From JAJYKN01 sp035516155 (lineage in GTDB: Bacteria; Nitrospirota; UBA9217), in NCBI GenBank assembly GCA_035516155.1, contig DATJAP010000021.1:1-64000 (forward strand): a stretch of 64,000 nt of DNA, read 5' to 3'. A program made the position numbers and the translations under genes. Below the pieces are notes generated by a model. The model had not been told where the DNA came from, made no database searches, and was given only the letters and a program-made list of their open reading frames with translations. This document shows positions 18,024 to 26,308 of this stretch, in pieces; the stretch's first letter is position 1, and the number at the start of each line of letters is the position of its first letter.

Positions 18024-18175
18024 TTCTCCGATCCTTTTAAATACTCTGTAGAGATGCGCGGCTCGAAGTCTCTGCACCCGGCGGGACAGCAAAGGATTTG
18101 CCGCCCAAGCTGACTGATATCAAACGAGCATATCCCCTGAGGCGTACACCAAAAGCAGGTTGATTCCTTTTTCAT
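18020..18175 (-). CDS. small Cys-rich protein (51 aa)
   Basis: It starts MKKESTCFWCTPQGIC and includes CCPAGC, giving six cysteines in 51 residues, probably a metal-binding knuckle. Both ends overlap neighbouring frames by ATGA (18173-18175 with the upstream gene and 18020-18023 with the downstream one). This makes it convincing despite its size. Function unknown. Confidence 0.6.
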   Translation of the reverse strand: MKKESTCFWCTPQGICSFDISQLGRQILCCPAGCRDFEPRISTEYLKGSEK

Positions 18176-18390
18176 GATTTTCCCCCGTCTCCCTCAAACG
18201 GCCCGATCTTCTCGTAATATTTCGCCACCTCTTCCACGCTCTCAAGCGCCGTGGTGACAAGTGCGAGAATGTCTTTGGGTAAGTCGCCATGATCGCGTAT
18301 ATGGGTCAGCTCTTGATACGCCAAAGCCAAGCTTTTGATTACTTCTGAAATCGCCAACATCCTAGACATGGTATCCACCCCCTTCCTCAT
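18172..18390 (-). CDS. small helical protein (72 aa), unknown
   Basis: Mostly alpha-helical (LAISEVIKSLALAYQEL, then ALVTTALESVEEVAKYYEKI), with no motif. ATGA overlaps exist at both ends, supporting the 18390 start. A second ATG at 18369 has a better GGGGGTGG site and may be the true start (65 residues). Confidence 0.6.
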   Translation of the reverse strand: MRKGVDTMSRMLAISEVIKSLALAYQELTHIRDHGDLPKDILALVTTALESVEEVAKYYEKIGPFEGDGGKS

Positions 18391-18773
18391 TCCGTGATTG
18401 TCGAGTTCGGAAACGCCTTCTTGATCGCATGATGCGCCCGTAAACTTTCCGGTGGCAAACCCATAAGCCCTTTGATTTCCCGGTGAGAATAGACAGCATC
18501 TAAAACTCCTGAATTTCTTAAAGCCTGAGCCTCTTCGTCCGTCTTGACGAATAGGAAAGAGTCTTGCAGTATGCCGTGATCGTAAAAAAGCGTGTACTTT
18601 ATCGGTTTCCCGATATCCTCTTTCTGTACCGCTGAGTTTCCATCAGGGAAACTGTCGGTTTCCGTTTTGTTTCCCTGCTTGTTTCCCTGCAAGGCCTTTA
18701 ATGCCAAGGCTTTTATGCTCGTAGTTTCCATGAAGTTTCCCGCCTGTTTCCCGATTTTCGTAAAAGTTTCCAA
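18387..18773 (-). CDS. hypothetical protein (128 aa)
   Basis: No recognised family. The first 45 residues are of odd composition (GNKQGNKTET) because the DNA there is packed with GGAAAC motifs. The remainder, from KPIKYTLFYDHGILQDSFLF on, is a compact mixed alpha/beta segment. It overlaps the next gene by ATGA. It might be translated from the first ATG or from METTSIKAL at residue 15. The dense repeats within its start suggest that the DNA has a second role. Confidence 0.5.
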   Translation of the reverse strand: METFTKIGKQAGNFMETTSIKALALKALQGNKQGNKTETDSFPDGNSAVQKEDIGKPIKYTLFYDHGILQDSFLFVKTDEEAQALRNSGVLDAVYSHREIKGLMGLPPESLRAHHAIKKAFPNSTITE

Positions 18774-18804
18774 GTTTCCCCCCTAGGCAGGGAAACAGGG
18801 AAAC
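18605..18804. repeat. cluster of 13 GTTTCC(C)/GGGAAAC motifs, candidate iteron origin or operator array
   Basis: GTTTCC begins at 18605, 18636, 18658, 18669, 18681, 18724, 18735, 18746, 18766 and 18774. The inverse GGGAAAC begins at 18646, 18790 and 18798. Many steps are 8 or 11-12 bp, near a helical turn. The copies fall in different codon frames of the overlapping gene, so the repeat is at DNA level. The array ends one base before the stop codon of the primase/helicase gene. Confidence 0.7.
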
Positions 18805-20760
18805 TCAAGATGAAGACTCTTTTAACAAACCTTGCCCTTGAGCCTTTTTTTTATGCTTTGAAACGGTACCTTTTGACACGCCGAGCATTTCTGGTATCTC
18901 ATGCTGTGGTATGCCGTCATTAAGCAAATCAGCGACCCGCTCTGTCAAACTTTGCTCCAGGTCTTTCGTGACCCAACTCTGCGCCCCATCCTGCCCGTTG
19001 ATCAATCTGGCCTCAAATGGTTTTGCATCCTCACCGTAAACCCCCCGGAGCTTTTCGTAATGAACCTCAAATCGTGCCCCTTCTTCAGGGCTGTAATCCG
19101 CTGGACGCTTTAGTCTGATAACCGTGTCGAGAACGTCTTCCCGCTTCGTTGTGCCCCTCTGATTGCCGCTTCTCCCTTCATGGTGAACGAAAACAACGGA
19201 TTTACCCATTGCCCTCAATCTCAAGGCCCAGCCTTGAACGGGTATCCAGCTTTCCGCTTCGTTTTCCCGACCTTCCCGGCATAGCGTGCTAATATTGTCA
19301 ACGATGACAAGGTCAACGTCTTTCAAGTAAGGTTCAAGGGCAAGCTGTCCCTCAAGGGTAGAAAGGTTCGGCATTATTCCGTGCTCCTGTAGGTCCGGTG
19401 TTACTATGTACAGAGGGGCACTCAGTTCCTTCTCTGCATTGACGATAGAATGACTCAGGCGTTCTTTAATCGCTACGGCAGGCATTTCCCCGTCCAGAAA
19501 TAAAACGCCCCTAGGCTTCTCAGCTTTCCATCGGAAAAAATAACCGGCGCTTGCGGCAGCCACGCCGATCCCCAGGGCAACGTGAGTTTTCCCGACACCA
19601 CGGAAAGCATGAATCATTGCAAGACCCTGAGTCGGCAAAATAGGCGAAAGAAGGTATTCCCGTGGGGGAAACTCCATACGCAGAAATTCCGCAACGCTTA
19701 CGACCTTGATCCGGGGGAGCTGCTGTGCGTCTTTCTCGACCTGTTCGGTTGCCTTGGTTTCCGGTGAGGGTTCCATCGCCGATGATATAAATCGTATTAC
19801 TGCCTCAATTCCTTCGGCACAGTGAAGGTCATTGAAGTCGGTCGGTCTTGCATCGGGATTCTTAAATGCAGGAATTGCCAGGAGTGCGCCCACCTTCCGC
19901 GCTGCTTCAGTAGCTTTGGAAACGCCAGGGTTTCCCTCTGTCCATTGGTCGTTATCCGCTGCAATAATTATTTTCGCATCAGGATATTTTGCGCGGATAC
20001 CTTGAGCAACGGATAACAGGTTTCCAGCATCGAAGGCAATCACAACGTCGTGACCTGTGGCCTCGTGAATACTTGCGCCGGTCGCATAACCTTCGCAGAG
20101 AATCTTTATAGTATTATTTTTGTTTTTGCCAATCTTAAAAAAATGTCCAGCCTTGTGCGTCCCTGTTTTAAAGCGCTTGGCTCCATCGGACGTGATGAAT
20201 TGCAAGCCGTGAAGTGTCCCGTCCTGATCTTCCACGGGCACAAGAAGCATCTCGTTATATTGCTTAATGCCGACCGCCCTGATACCCTTTTTCGCCAGGT
20301 AGGGATGCTTTGCATCAACGTTGTTCCCCTTGCTCCATATATCGGCGGATATTTCCCGACATTCTGCATAGACTCGATTCTGTTCATCTTCACGTTGCTT
20401 CCTGATACGGTTCATACGATCCGCGTATTCTTTTTTTTCTGCGGCTGTAAAAGTGTGGAGTTCCGCGCTGCACCACGAGACGTTAATATTTCGTTTCCAG
20501 CATCCGTATGCGCCCGCTGCCGGGTTGCCGCGGTAGAATACATACCAACTGTTATTACTTTTTGCTCTGTCACCGGGTGCAGTAAAACGGTGAAGTTCGC
20601 CGTCTTCAATAATCTCCGGTGGTTCAATTCCGGCGTTGCTCATCGCCTCTTTGAAAGCCACTGAAAAGCTCACCGCGGTCGGGGGAGTGTTCGTCGCGGC
20701 CTCGGTGTTTTTCGGCGCGGTATTTTGATTTCTTGATTGCTGGCGGTCAAGTTTATCCAC
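18805..20760 (-). CDS. Toprim primase / RepA-like helicase fusion
   Basis: A 651-residue replication protein. The N-terminal 130 residues resemble the zinc-less primase-associated start seen in phage DNA primases. A Toprim domain follows, with the Glu in ILCEGYATGASI and the Asp pair in IIIAADNDQ. The helicase part is RecA/RepA-like, with Walker A HAFRGVGKTH, a FLDGEMP motif, and Walker B VDLVIVDNIS. A C-terminal HTH (HEIPEMLGVSKGTVSKHKK) could bind origin DNA. It starts at GTG after GAGGTG. With the adjoining repeat cluster it should initiate replication of the excised element, comparable in role to P4 alpha. It is the largest gene of the element. Confidence 0.88.
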   Translation of the reverse strand: MDKLDRQQSRNQNTAPKNTEAATNTPPTAVSFSVAFKEAMSNAGIEPPEIIEDGELHRFTAPGDRAKSNNSWYVFYRGNPAAGAYGCWKRNINVSWCSAELHTFTAAEKKEYADRMNRIRKQREDEQNRVYAECREISADIWSKGNNVDAKHPYLAKKGIRAVGIKQYNEMLLVPVEDQDGTLHGLQFITSDGAKRFKTGTHKAGHFFKIGKNKNNTIKILCEGYATGASIHEATGHDVVIAFDAGNLLSVAQGIRAKYPDAKIIIAADNDQWTEGNPGVSKATEAARKVGALLAIPAFKNPDARPTDFNDLHCAEGIEAVIRFISSAMEPSPETKATEQVEKDAQQLPRIKVVSVAEFLRMEFPPREYLLSPILPTQGLAMIHAFRGVGKTHVALGIGVAAASAGYFFRWKAEKPRGVLFLDGEMPAVAIKERLSHSIVNAEKELSAPLYIVTPDLQEHGIMPNLSTLEGQLALEPYLKDVDLVIVDNISTLCREGRENEAESWIPVQGWALRLRAMGKSVVFVHHEGRSGNQRGTTKREDVLDTVIRLKRPADYSPEEGARFEVHYEKLRGVYGEDAKPFEARLINGQDGAQSWVTKDLEQSLTERVADLLNDGIPQHEIPEMLGVSKGTVSKHKKKAQGQGLLKESSS

Positions 20761-21065
20761 TGGTCGTCACCTCAAAAAAACAGGGAGACCTTCCCACAAT
20801 TCCTGTGAGCGGTGTGAGCACACACAGAAACACGCGACGGGGAGCCGCGCTGTGGAAAGGTCTCTCTCTTGTTTTGAAATGGGATTCGACGGTCTCACAC
20901 ACCATCATAAGCTCCTGGTCCCCGGACTTCCGGGTCGTGTGTCAATTGACTTCCCCGATCTTACATCTTGATCGTTAAGTCATTATAGACATATTTTTAT
21001 TTTGAATTCGAGGGGGTTAATTGAAAGAATTTTTAGGCGATTATGTCCGGTTTTCAGGGAGAGCG
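20761..21065. other. intergenic in the element, possible control region
   Basis: No gene. It contains an inverted repeat CCCGGACTTCCGGG and several GTGTGAG/CTCACAC half sites, and a TATAAT on the minus strand near 20988. It may hold the promoter for the replication gene and its control. Confidence 0.35.
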
Positions 21066-21782
21066 TCAGACCTGGTTGGCGAGAAAAAAGCAATCAGCAA
21101 GTGATTTCGGTTCACCTGCATGATATTCAATAAGACATAACATGAGCGGAGTAAGTGTATCGACTCGAAAACCGAGATAGCGTCGTATGGTTCCAAGCAA
21201 TATAAGATTCCGAAAAACCGAACCAATATATTGTTTACTTCTTGTCTTCCCGATGTATTCTACTTTGCCTTCGACACCTTCGTACATGATGCCCTGTTCA
21301 CGAAGAAATTTCCCCACTAAACTGAAATGGGGTTTGCCGGTTTTTTTTCTCAGCATAAAAATAAGTGAAAAACTTAATATATCCAGATCGAAATCCTTAT
21401 CTTTACCTGCTTTCCCTTTTCCGTGCCTCAACTGGTGTTTGGTAGAGGCATAAGCATAGCCCTTGCTACGGTAGGTTGTTCCAACAATGTCATTTAAAAA
21501 TCTTTTGTAGTCTTCCTCAGACATCCAGTCATTTCGTTGCAATTTTTTCAGCGTACTCTTGAGGGTTAGGATTTCTTCTTCTGGATATTCAGGGATATCG
21601 CACAACGGTTTCAGTTTTCTAATTTGATGATAGGCATTTAGGGCGAGTAAAACATCAGCCGCGGGAATATGCTCGATAATTTTCTGAGCCGCCAGCCCCT
21701 TTAAAATAACATGCGATGGGCAGCTTCTACAAACGGGGCTTTCTTCTTCGGATTTTGCCTCTGCTGTCTTTTTTGTTTTCAT
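21066..21782 (-). CDS. hypothetical protein (238 aa), element-specific
   Basis: No family recognised. Early cysteines CRSCPSH may bind metal. The middle is lysine-rich (HQLRHGKGKAGKDKDFDLD), and two helical hydrophobic stretches follow (LSFSLIFMLRKKTG; VFRNLILLG), too short for membrane helices. GGAGGCGGGG precedes the ATG. As the first gene of the leftward replication series, it may be a replication accessory or regulatory protein; this is a guess from position. Confidence 0.6.
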   Translation of the reverse strand: MKTKKTAEAKSEEESPVCRSCPSHVILKGLAAQKIIEHIPAADVLLALNAYHQIRKLKPLCDIPEYPEEEILTLKSTLKKLQRNDWMSEEDYKRFLNDIVGTTYRSKGYAYASTKHQLRHGKGKAGKDKDFDLDILSFSLIFMLRKKTGKPHFSLVGKFLREQGIMYEGVEGKVEYIGKTRSKQYIGSVFRNLILLGTIRRYLGFRVDTLTPLMLCLIEYHAGEPKSLADCFFLANQV

Positions 21783-22204
21783 CCCCGCCTCCGTGCGGTA
21801 ACTAACCTCCGAAAGAAATGAGGCGGGAAGGGCCTCGGAGTGTGGCCTTTTCGATCCGTCGATCTATCCCGCGTTTATGCTATTTTATCATCTCTCCCTT
21901 AGAAATCAAACTGGTTTCTCCGTGCCGTATTCCCCCGGTCGAGCCGTGATCGTTTCCGCAGCCAAAGAGTATCAGGCTGATAAACACCGCTGTTATTAGC
22001 TTAGCTATCCCTGCCTTTTCCTTTAAATTACCGACTTGCACCGTGTGGTGCACAGTTCGTGTGTCACCTGTGTCACCTAGTGTGCTAGTAGTTGGGTTAA
22101 AGGGCGTTCGTTTAACGCTATTAGGACCCTCTACATTCTTTCTTTTTGGGGAAGCAAGGGATTGAAAAGGCAAAGATGGGGAATTGGAGCGGGCAGTTGG
22201 CGTG
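21783..22204. other. end region of the element with a possible small lipoprotein frame
   Basis: A minus-strand frame at 21880-22173 ends with a hydrophobic helix and LFGC (ITAVFISLILFGCGNDHG), like a lipoprotein signal, but it has no convincing start or ribosome site. Upstream of it are two direct copies of GGTGACAC at about 22060-22080. I keep it as unresolved. Confidence 0.3.
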
Positions 22205-22254
22205 ACCTTGCCAAGGTTGGGGTCACGGGTTCGAATCCCGCCACCCGCTCCATT
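22205..22254 (+). repeat. attachment site copy 2
   Basis: It is identical over 50 bp to the 3' half of tRNA-Gly (12289-12338). It is the far att of the first element and the near att of the decayed second element, whose integrase remnant starts 13 bp later. Confidence 0.92.
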
Positions 22255-22260
22255 GATATT

Positions 22261-22290
22261 AAGGAGTTAAGCGACATTGCTTAACTCCTT
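22261..22290. terminator. hairpin at the integrase remnant end
   Basis: A perfect 12-bp stem, AAGGAGTTAAGC and its complement, with a 6-base loop. It is followed on the plus strand by TTCTATT. The stop codon of the integrase remnant lies inside it. Confidence 0.5.
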
Positions 22291-22462
22291 TTCTATTACC
22301 TGTACTAGTTTTGTGTCAGTTGGCAGGGTGTATACTTCATCCATGACGTAAGCTGCTTTAGTTAGATGGGTGAGGGCAAGGTGAGCATACTTCATTGTTT
22401 GCTTTAAGCTCTTATGGCCTAACAATTTTGACAATGTAGCAATGTCGATCTTGCCGGTGTTT
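22267..22462 (-). pseudogene. 3' fragment of a second tRNA-Gly integrase
   Basis: Translates as a 64-residue C-terminal piece with GKIDIATLSKLLGHKSLKQT and MKYAHLALTH, closely matching the end of the integrase at 12364 (GKIDIATISKLLGHKTLKQT). It contains the last catalytic His and Tyr only. The upstream part is missing, cut at the left end of the IS. It shows that a second, related element once used this site. Confidence 0.85.
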
Positions 22463-22590
22463 TGCCCCTAGCTGGAAATGGACTTTCAGGCCGTTTGAGT
22501 TAACGGGGTATAGGCTAACACAGGGTTACCCAATTTAGAATATGCCTGCTGCCCTTTGATTCTCCGTTGTTCACGGGCAGCTTCAAGCTT

Positions 22591-23330
22591 TCAATCCCGT
22601 TCTTTGAAGATGTCTTGGTGCCTGCCGTTCAGTCTGTCCACTGGAGCGATGTAGCCGATGGAGCTGTGGAGCCGGGCTGTGTTGTAATGCGTGACGTACT
22701 CTGCCACAAGTCTCCTGGCATCGTCAAGGGAAAGCGGCGTTTTCGGTCGGATGCATTCTCCTTTGAGCGTCTTGTGATATCGTTCAAGCTTGCCGTTCGA
22801 CTGCGGATAATAAGGCGATGTCTTCACGTGCGTCATGCCGGACAGCCGGATGAACTCCTTAAAGTCCTTGGCTATAAACTGCGGACCGTTGTCCGAGATG
22901 ATTCGGGGCCGTGGTTCCGGGTATTTCTCCTTGCCCGCTCGATGATGATTTCTATATCTGATTCCGGCATCCGTTCCCGGATCTCCCCGTGGACGATGAA
23001 GCGGCTGCTTCCGTCAAGAAGGCTGCACAAGTAGTAAAACGTGCCGCAGGTGTTCCAGTACGAGATGTCTACATGCCAGTGCTCATGAGGCAGAAGCGGT
23101 TGGACAAAGCCGGTTCCCTTTTTGCTGATTTTCTTGTTCCACTTATCCAAAAGCACGGCTTGAGAAAGAACACGCCAGGTGCTGGCTGGGCTTACGGCAA
23201 CGATATTCTGGTCAAGCATCATGAACGTGAGCTGCCGGTAGCCTTCCACCGGGTTATTGTGATAAAAAGCGATGATGGTCTGCCGTTCCCAGTCTTCAAG
23301 CCAGAAGTCTCGAGGAACGGGGGCGCTATG
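22591..23330 (-). pseudogene. IS transposase orfB (integrase core), frameshifted
   Basis: The rve-type catalytic region is visible in two frames. The first part includes HEHWHVDISYWNTCGTFYYL (first Asp) and DIEIIIERAR. After a 1-base deletion at about 22915, the other frame continues RIISDNGPQF (second Asp) and SPYYPQSNGKLERYHKTLKG (Glu), ending QDIFKERD. The order DDE is complete but cannot be translated as one protein. Confidence 0.8.
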
Positions 23331-23501
23331 CTCGTTGGCTTTGCCATATCGCTCGATCCAAGTGTAAAACTTGCTCTTGCTGACGCCAAGCCAGGTTACG
23401 AACTGATTGACTGGAATCCCGGACTTATCGCTCCATGACCGGGTAAATTCAACAACAGCGTCTCAAGTGTCATGGGGAATCCCGACACCAGCTAAAGCTC
23501 C

Positions 23502-25427
23502 TTTGCGGTAGGGATGCCCGTTACTAGGCACCCCCCGAACAGATCCGTACGAGAAGTATTACTTCATACGGCTCCTACCTCGGGTAATTCACGCAAAGCC
23601 TTTGGCTCGGGTACGGATGCTTTATGCTGGCTGTGGGTATCCACGTCTTTATCAGTCTCCTCATGCGAGCCCACGTGAGTTTACCGGCTTTTTGGCTGCG
23701 ACGCCTTAATGCGTAGAGCCATGCCTTGTTTATCTCCGTGCGAAACACATTTATTGCCTGACCATTGCCGGGCACCGCGTAATAGTTGAGATGTCCCTGC
23801 ACGACCGATCTGAGCCACTTGCCCAATGCGGGCACCGGTTCATGCCGTCTGTGCACGAGCTCTTCCCTCACGGCCTTTAACTTTGCCCGAAGACGCTTGG
23901 CGATTGTCTTGCGGCGTATCGTGAATCGATTGTCTTTCCGGGTTCGACTGCACATGTGCGTGAACCCTAGAAAGTCGAACGTTTCCGGCTTCCCTTCTCC
24001 TCGCTCGGAACGGTTTAATTCGGCAAACCGTCCGAATTCAATGAGCCGGGTCTTTTCGTTGTGGATTTCGAGCCCGTGCAGCGCAAAACGTTCCTTCATT
24101 TCTCGCAGAAATCGCTCTGCTTCGCCTCGGTGTTGAAACCCCATTACGAAGTCGTCGGCATACCGTACGATAATCACCTCACCATATGCTTTGTTCTTTC
24201 GCCATTCTTTTACCCACTCGTCAAGAACGTAGTGCAGGTAGATATTACTGAGTAGGGGCGATATGACTGACCCCTGCGGCGTGCCTACCTTCGTCTTTGA
24301 CCACTGGCCGTCCTCCGATACTCCTGCCCTGAGCCATTTTCGGATCAGGCGGAGCATTCGGTGATCTGCGATACGGTATCCCAAGAACTTCATCAGCCAC
24401 TCGTGATTAATCGTGTCGAAGAAGCTTTTGATATCCGCATCGAGCACAAAATTGACCTTTCGCCCGGCAATCCCTACCCAAATTGCATCCAGTGCATTAT
24501 GCTGGCTGCGTTCAGGTCTGAATCCGTAGCTGAATCCGAGAAAGTCCACCTCGTAGATTTGGTTTAGCACCCATACCGCAGCCTGTTGGACTATCTTGTC
24601 CTCCAGCGCGGCAATGCCGATTGGTCGCTTTCGGCCATCCGGCTTGGGTATCCATACCCGTTTCGTGGGCTTTGCCCGAAACCCGCCACTTTGCACCCGG
24701 TTATGAAGGTCCACTATCCGGCTCTCCAAACCGTCACCATACTCCTGCCATGTCACGTCGTCCACTCCGACTGCTGCGTCTCGTCTGAGCTCGCAGTAGG
24801 CTTCCCGGAGCAGCTCCGGCGTGATATGGTGCATGAGGTTGGTGAAGCGAAGGCTTTTGTCCCTTGCCGCTACCTCACGTATCCTGTCGAGTCCGTTCAA
24901 TGCTTTCTCCTGTCTCCGCGTACAGGTCGCAGACGACTTTCCAGAATCTCCCCTTGGTCACCGGCCTTCCCTCCGGAACCTCCGCTGCGGCGTGGGAAGC
25001 ACACCGCGTTGTTCGGCCCCTTCTCAAGTACTATACCGATGTCAGACTGCTCAGCAGCGTGCATGCACGGATTACGGCCGCGGGCCTTCCCTCACCGTCC
25101 CGTCGATACAGTCGACGGAAACTGCTGAGCTCTCCCGGTTCTCGAACGTAGAGTATCCACGCATGCACAGGTTCTTGGACTCCGCAGAACTGAACAGTGA
25201 CTCGCTGAGTAACGCCAGTGTTCATGGTGCCTTCCCGATACTTGGACACGGTCGGCGCTCTGAATTGAGGATTTCGGAGCTTAATGGCTGGCCTACGCTT
25301 CCCCTGTCAACGCTTCACGTGCAGCCTCGCGGCCGTCCGCGCATGACTCGGGGTCATGATGGATCAGCTAGTCCTTTCATGTGGGGGACTTTCACCCCCC
25401 GCCCTACGTCGGTTTATCCCGGCGCAC
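23502..25427 (-). mobile_element. group II intron (about 1.93 kb)
   Basis: The 5' end is GTGCGCC at 25427. The ribozyme part (25427-24901) contains the typical GGGGGGTGAAAGTCCCCC stem. The reverse transcriptase follows, then domain V (23541-23574, GAGCCGTATGAAG...TACGGATC) and domain VI with a bulged A. The 3' boundary near 23502 was set because joining the exons gives GAACTTGG|GGAGCTTTAG, which would end the IS orfA as ...KKELGEL-stop. Confidence 0.85.
23575..24900 (-). CDS. ltrA: group II intron reverse transcriptase/maturase
   Basis: A 441-residue intron-encoded protein. The reverse transcriptase fingers and palm include RVWIPKPDGRKRPIGIAALE, the VLDADIKSFFDTINHEWL segment, GTPQGSVISPLLSNIYLHYV, and the catalytic YADD in IIVRYADDFVMGF. 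The maturase (X) domain includes VQGHLNYYAVPGN. There is no C-terminal HNH endonuclease, as in several bacterial classes. The stop lies immediately before domain V, the usual arrangement. All core RT motifs appear intact, so the intron may still be active although its host IS is broken. Confidence 0.95.
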   Translation of the reverse strand: MNGLDRIREVAARDKSLRFTNLMHHITPELLREAYCELRRDAAVGVDDVTWQEYGDGLESRIVDLHNRVQSGGFRAKPTKRVWIPKPDGRKRPIGIAALEDKIVQQAAVWVLNQIYEVDFLGFSYGFRPERSQHNALDAIWVGIAGRKVNFVLDADIKSFFDTINHEWLMKFLGYRIADHRMLRLIRKWLRAGVSEDGQWSKTKVGTPQGSVISPLLSNIYLHYVLDEWVKEWRKNKAYGEVIIVRYADDFVMGFQHRGEAERFLREMKERFALHGLEIHNEKTRLIEFGRFAELNRSERGEGKPETFDFLGFTHMCSRTRKDNRFTIRRKTIAKRLRAKLKAVREELVHRRHEPVPALGKWLRSVVQGHLNYYAVPGNGQAINVFRTEINKAWLYALRRRSQKAGKLTWARMRRLIKTWIPTASIKHPYPSQRLCVNYPR

Positions 25428-25724
25428 CCAAGTTCTTTTTTTAGCTTAACGTGTTCCTCCATCAATTCGGAGAGCGCCTCATGCTTCTTGCGAAGCTTTT
25501 CTTCCAGTTGCTCGATGCGCTGAGTGTCTTTACGCTTGGGATCTTTACCCTGAGTAAAGGCCGCTGCACCCTTTTCAAAGAACCGCTGTTGCCAATTGTA
25601 AAAACCGTCGGTTGCACCTGATACTGGTCGCACAGGTTCGAAACCGGGACCCGTTCGATCAGATGACGCTTGAGGATGGCAACCTACTCCTCGGGTGTGT
25701 AATTGTGACGCTGTTTTCGCATGA
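25428..25724 (-). pseudogene. IS transposase orfA, interrupted
   Basis: Starts MRKQRHNYTPEE, then meets an in-frame TAG, then continues VAILKRHLIERVPVSNLCDQ; a missing T in a T run shifts the frame before YNWQQRFFEKGAAAF, and a helical leucine-rich end (IEQLEEKLRKKHEALSELM) follows. The 3' end is split by the group II intron. Two independent lesions besides the intron show that it is dead. Confidence 0.75.
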
Positions 25725-25856
25725 ACCTTCCTCCGTTCGAGATAGTTTATCTCAAATCGTCTGAACGTCCTGTTCACGCTGAGCCAAAACCCGCTGATAC
25801 TGGTGAAGCAAATAAACAATAAAATAATAATAAACCTATATGGTAAAACTCTTTCT

Positions 25857-25976
25857 TTAGTAAAACTCTTTCTTCATAGTAGTCTCTTTGAGACAATCAA
25901 TCCAACTTTTCTCATGAACGTCCAAACCGACATAAATATGTTGACCACTAAAAGCGAGTTTTCTAATGTTGATCAT
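25857..25976 (-). pseudogene. IS110-family transposase N-terminal fragment
   Basis: It reads MINIRKLAFSGQHIYVGLDV and HEKSWIDCLKE before a stop. IYVGLDVHxKSW is the start of the IS110 DEDD transposase domain. Only 39 residues remain. Confidence 0.65.
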
Positions 25977-26169
25977 GGCAGGTCTCATTTCGGTGTATGT
26001 TTGTCTGCCTGACGTAAATATACCTTAAGTCCACCTTACCTTTTAATCATAAGGTCTCAACTTGTTGAAGTTGCTTTTTATTGAAACACATCATTTTACA
26101 CACTGTATGTATCAGAATACCCCTTGAATTGATAGTCACCCTTAATGTATTATTAAATACGAGGTGAAT

Positions 26170-26307
26170 ATGAAGGAAAGAAAACACAATTTCCGTTGTG
26201 AGTTTAAGAGAGATGCACGCTGGCAAGGTGGTGCTGAGGCTCGAAACGAATTACATTATCGGCATAGACACACGATAGGAATAGTAAATCTCTTGAGAAC
26301 TCTCTAA
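26170..26307 (+). CDS. possible small protein (45 aa)
   Basis: The frame MKERKHNFRCEFKRDARWQ has a good GAGGTG site and ends 1 bp before the start of the glycosyltransferase gene. The beginning is faintly like an IS orfA, so it may be another transposase scrap rather than a gene. Bases 25977-26169 hold nothing recognisable. Confidence 0.3.
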   Translation: MKERKHNFRCEFKRDARWQGGAEARNELHYRHRHTIGIVNLLRTL

Positions 26308-26308
26308 T

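Larger units (their letters stand above)
12289..22254. mobile_element. integrated element in tRNA-Gly, candidate phage satellite (about 9.9 kb)
   Basis: It is bounded by the 50-bp direct repeat of the tRNA-Gly 3' half, with the integrase next to the tRNA. Its genes are: integrase; Xre regulator; divergent PD-(D/E)XK nuclease; AlpA-like HTH; a 38-residue protein; scaffold-like protein; TerS-like HTH protein; several small, partly Cys-rich proteins with overlapping frames; primase/helicase; and an unknown 238-residue protein. There is no large terminase, portal, major capsid or tail gene and no conjugation gene. That set and size fit phage-inducible islands or P4-type satellites better than a plasmid-like element or full prophage. 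The satellite label is inference; the element boundaries are seen directly. Confidence 0.8.
22463..25786 (-). mobile_element. decayed IS3-type insertion sequence, interrupted by a group II intron
   Basis: The two ends share imperfect inverted repeats: about 27 bp at 22463, with GGACTTTCAG and GTTTGAG, versus GGACGTTCAG and ATTTGAG on the other strand near 25786. The orfA- and orfB-like frames both run leftward and both carry disabling mutations. No matching target duplication was verified. Confidence 0.7.

Noticed and set aside
18605..18804. CRISPR array or protein-level repeat
   Set aside because: The motif is only 6-7 bp with varied spacing and both orientations, and it falls in different codon frames; it is neither CRISPR nor a peptide repeat.
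22591..23330. Programmed frameshifting in the IS transposase
   Set aside because: The shift is deep in the catalytic domain without a slippery heptamer, and orfA has further lesions; decay is simpler.
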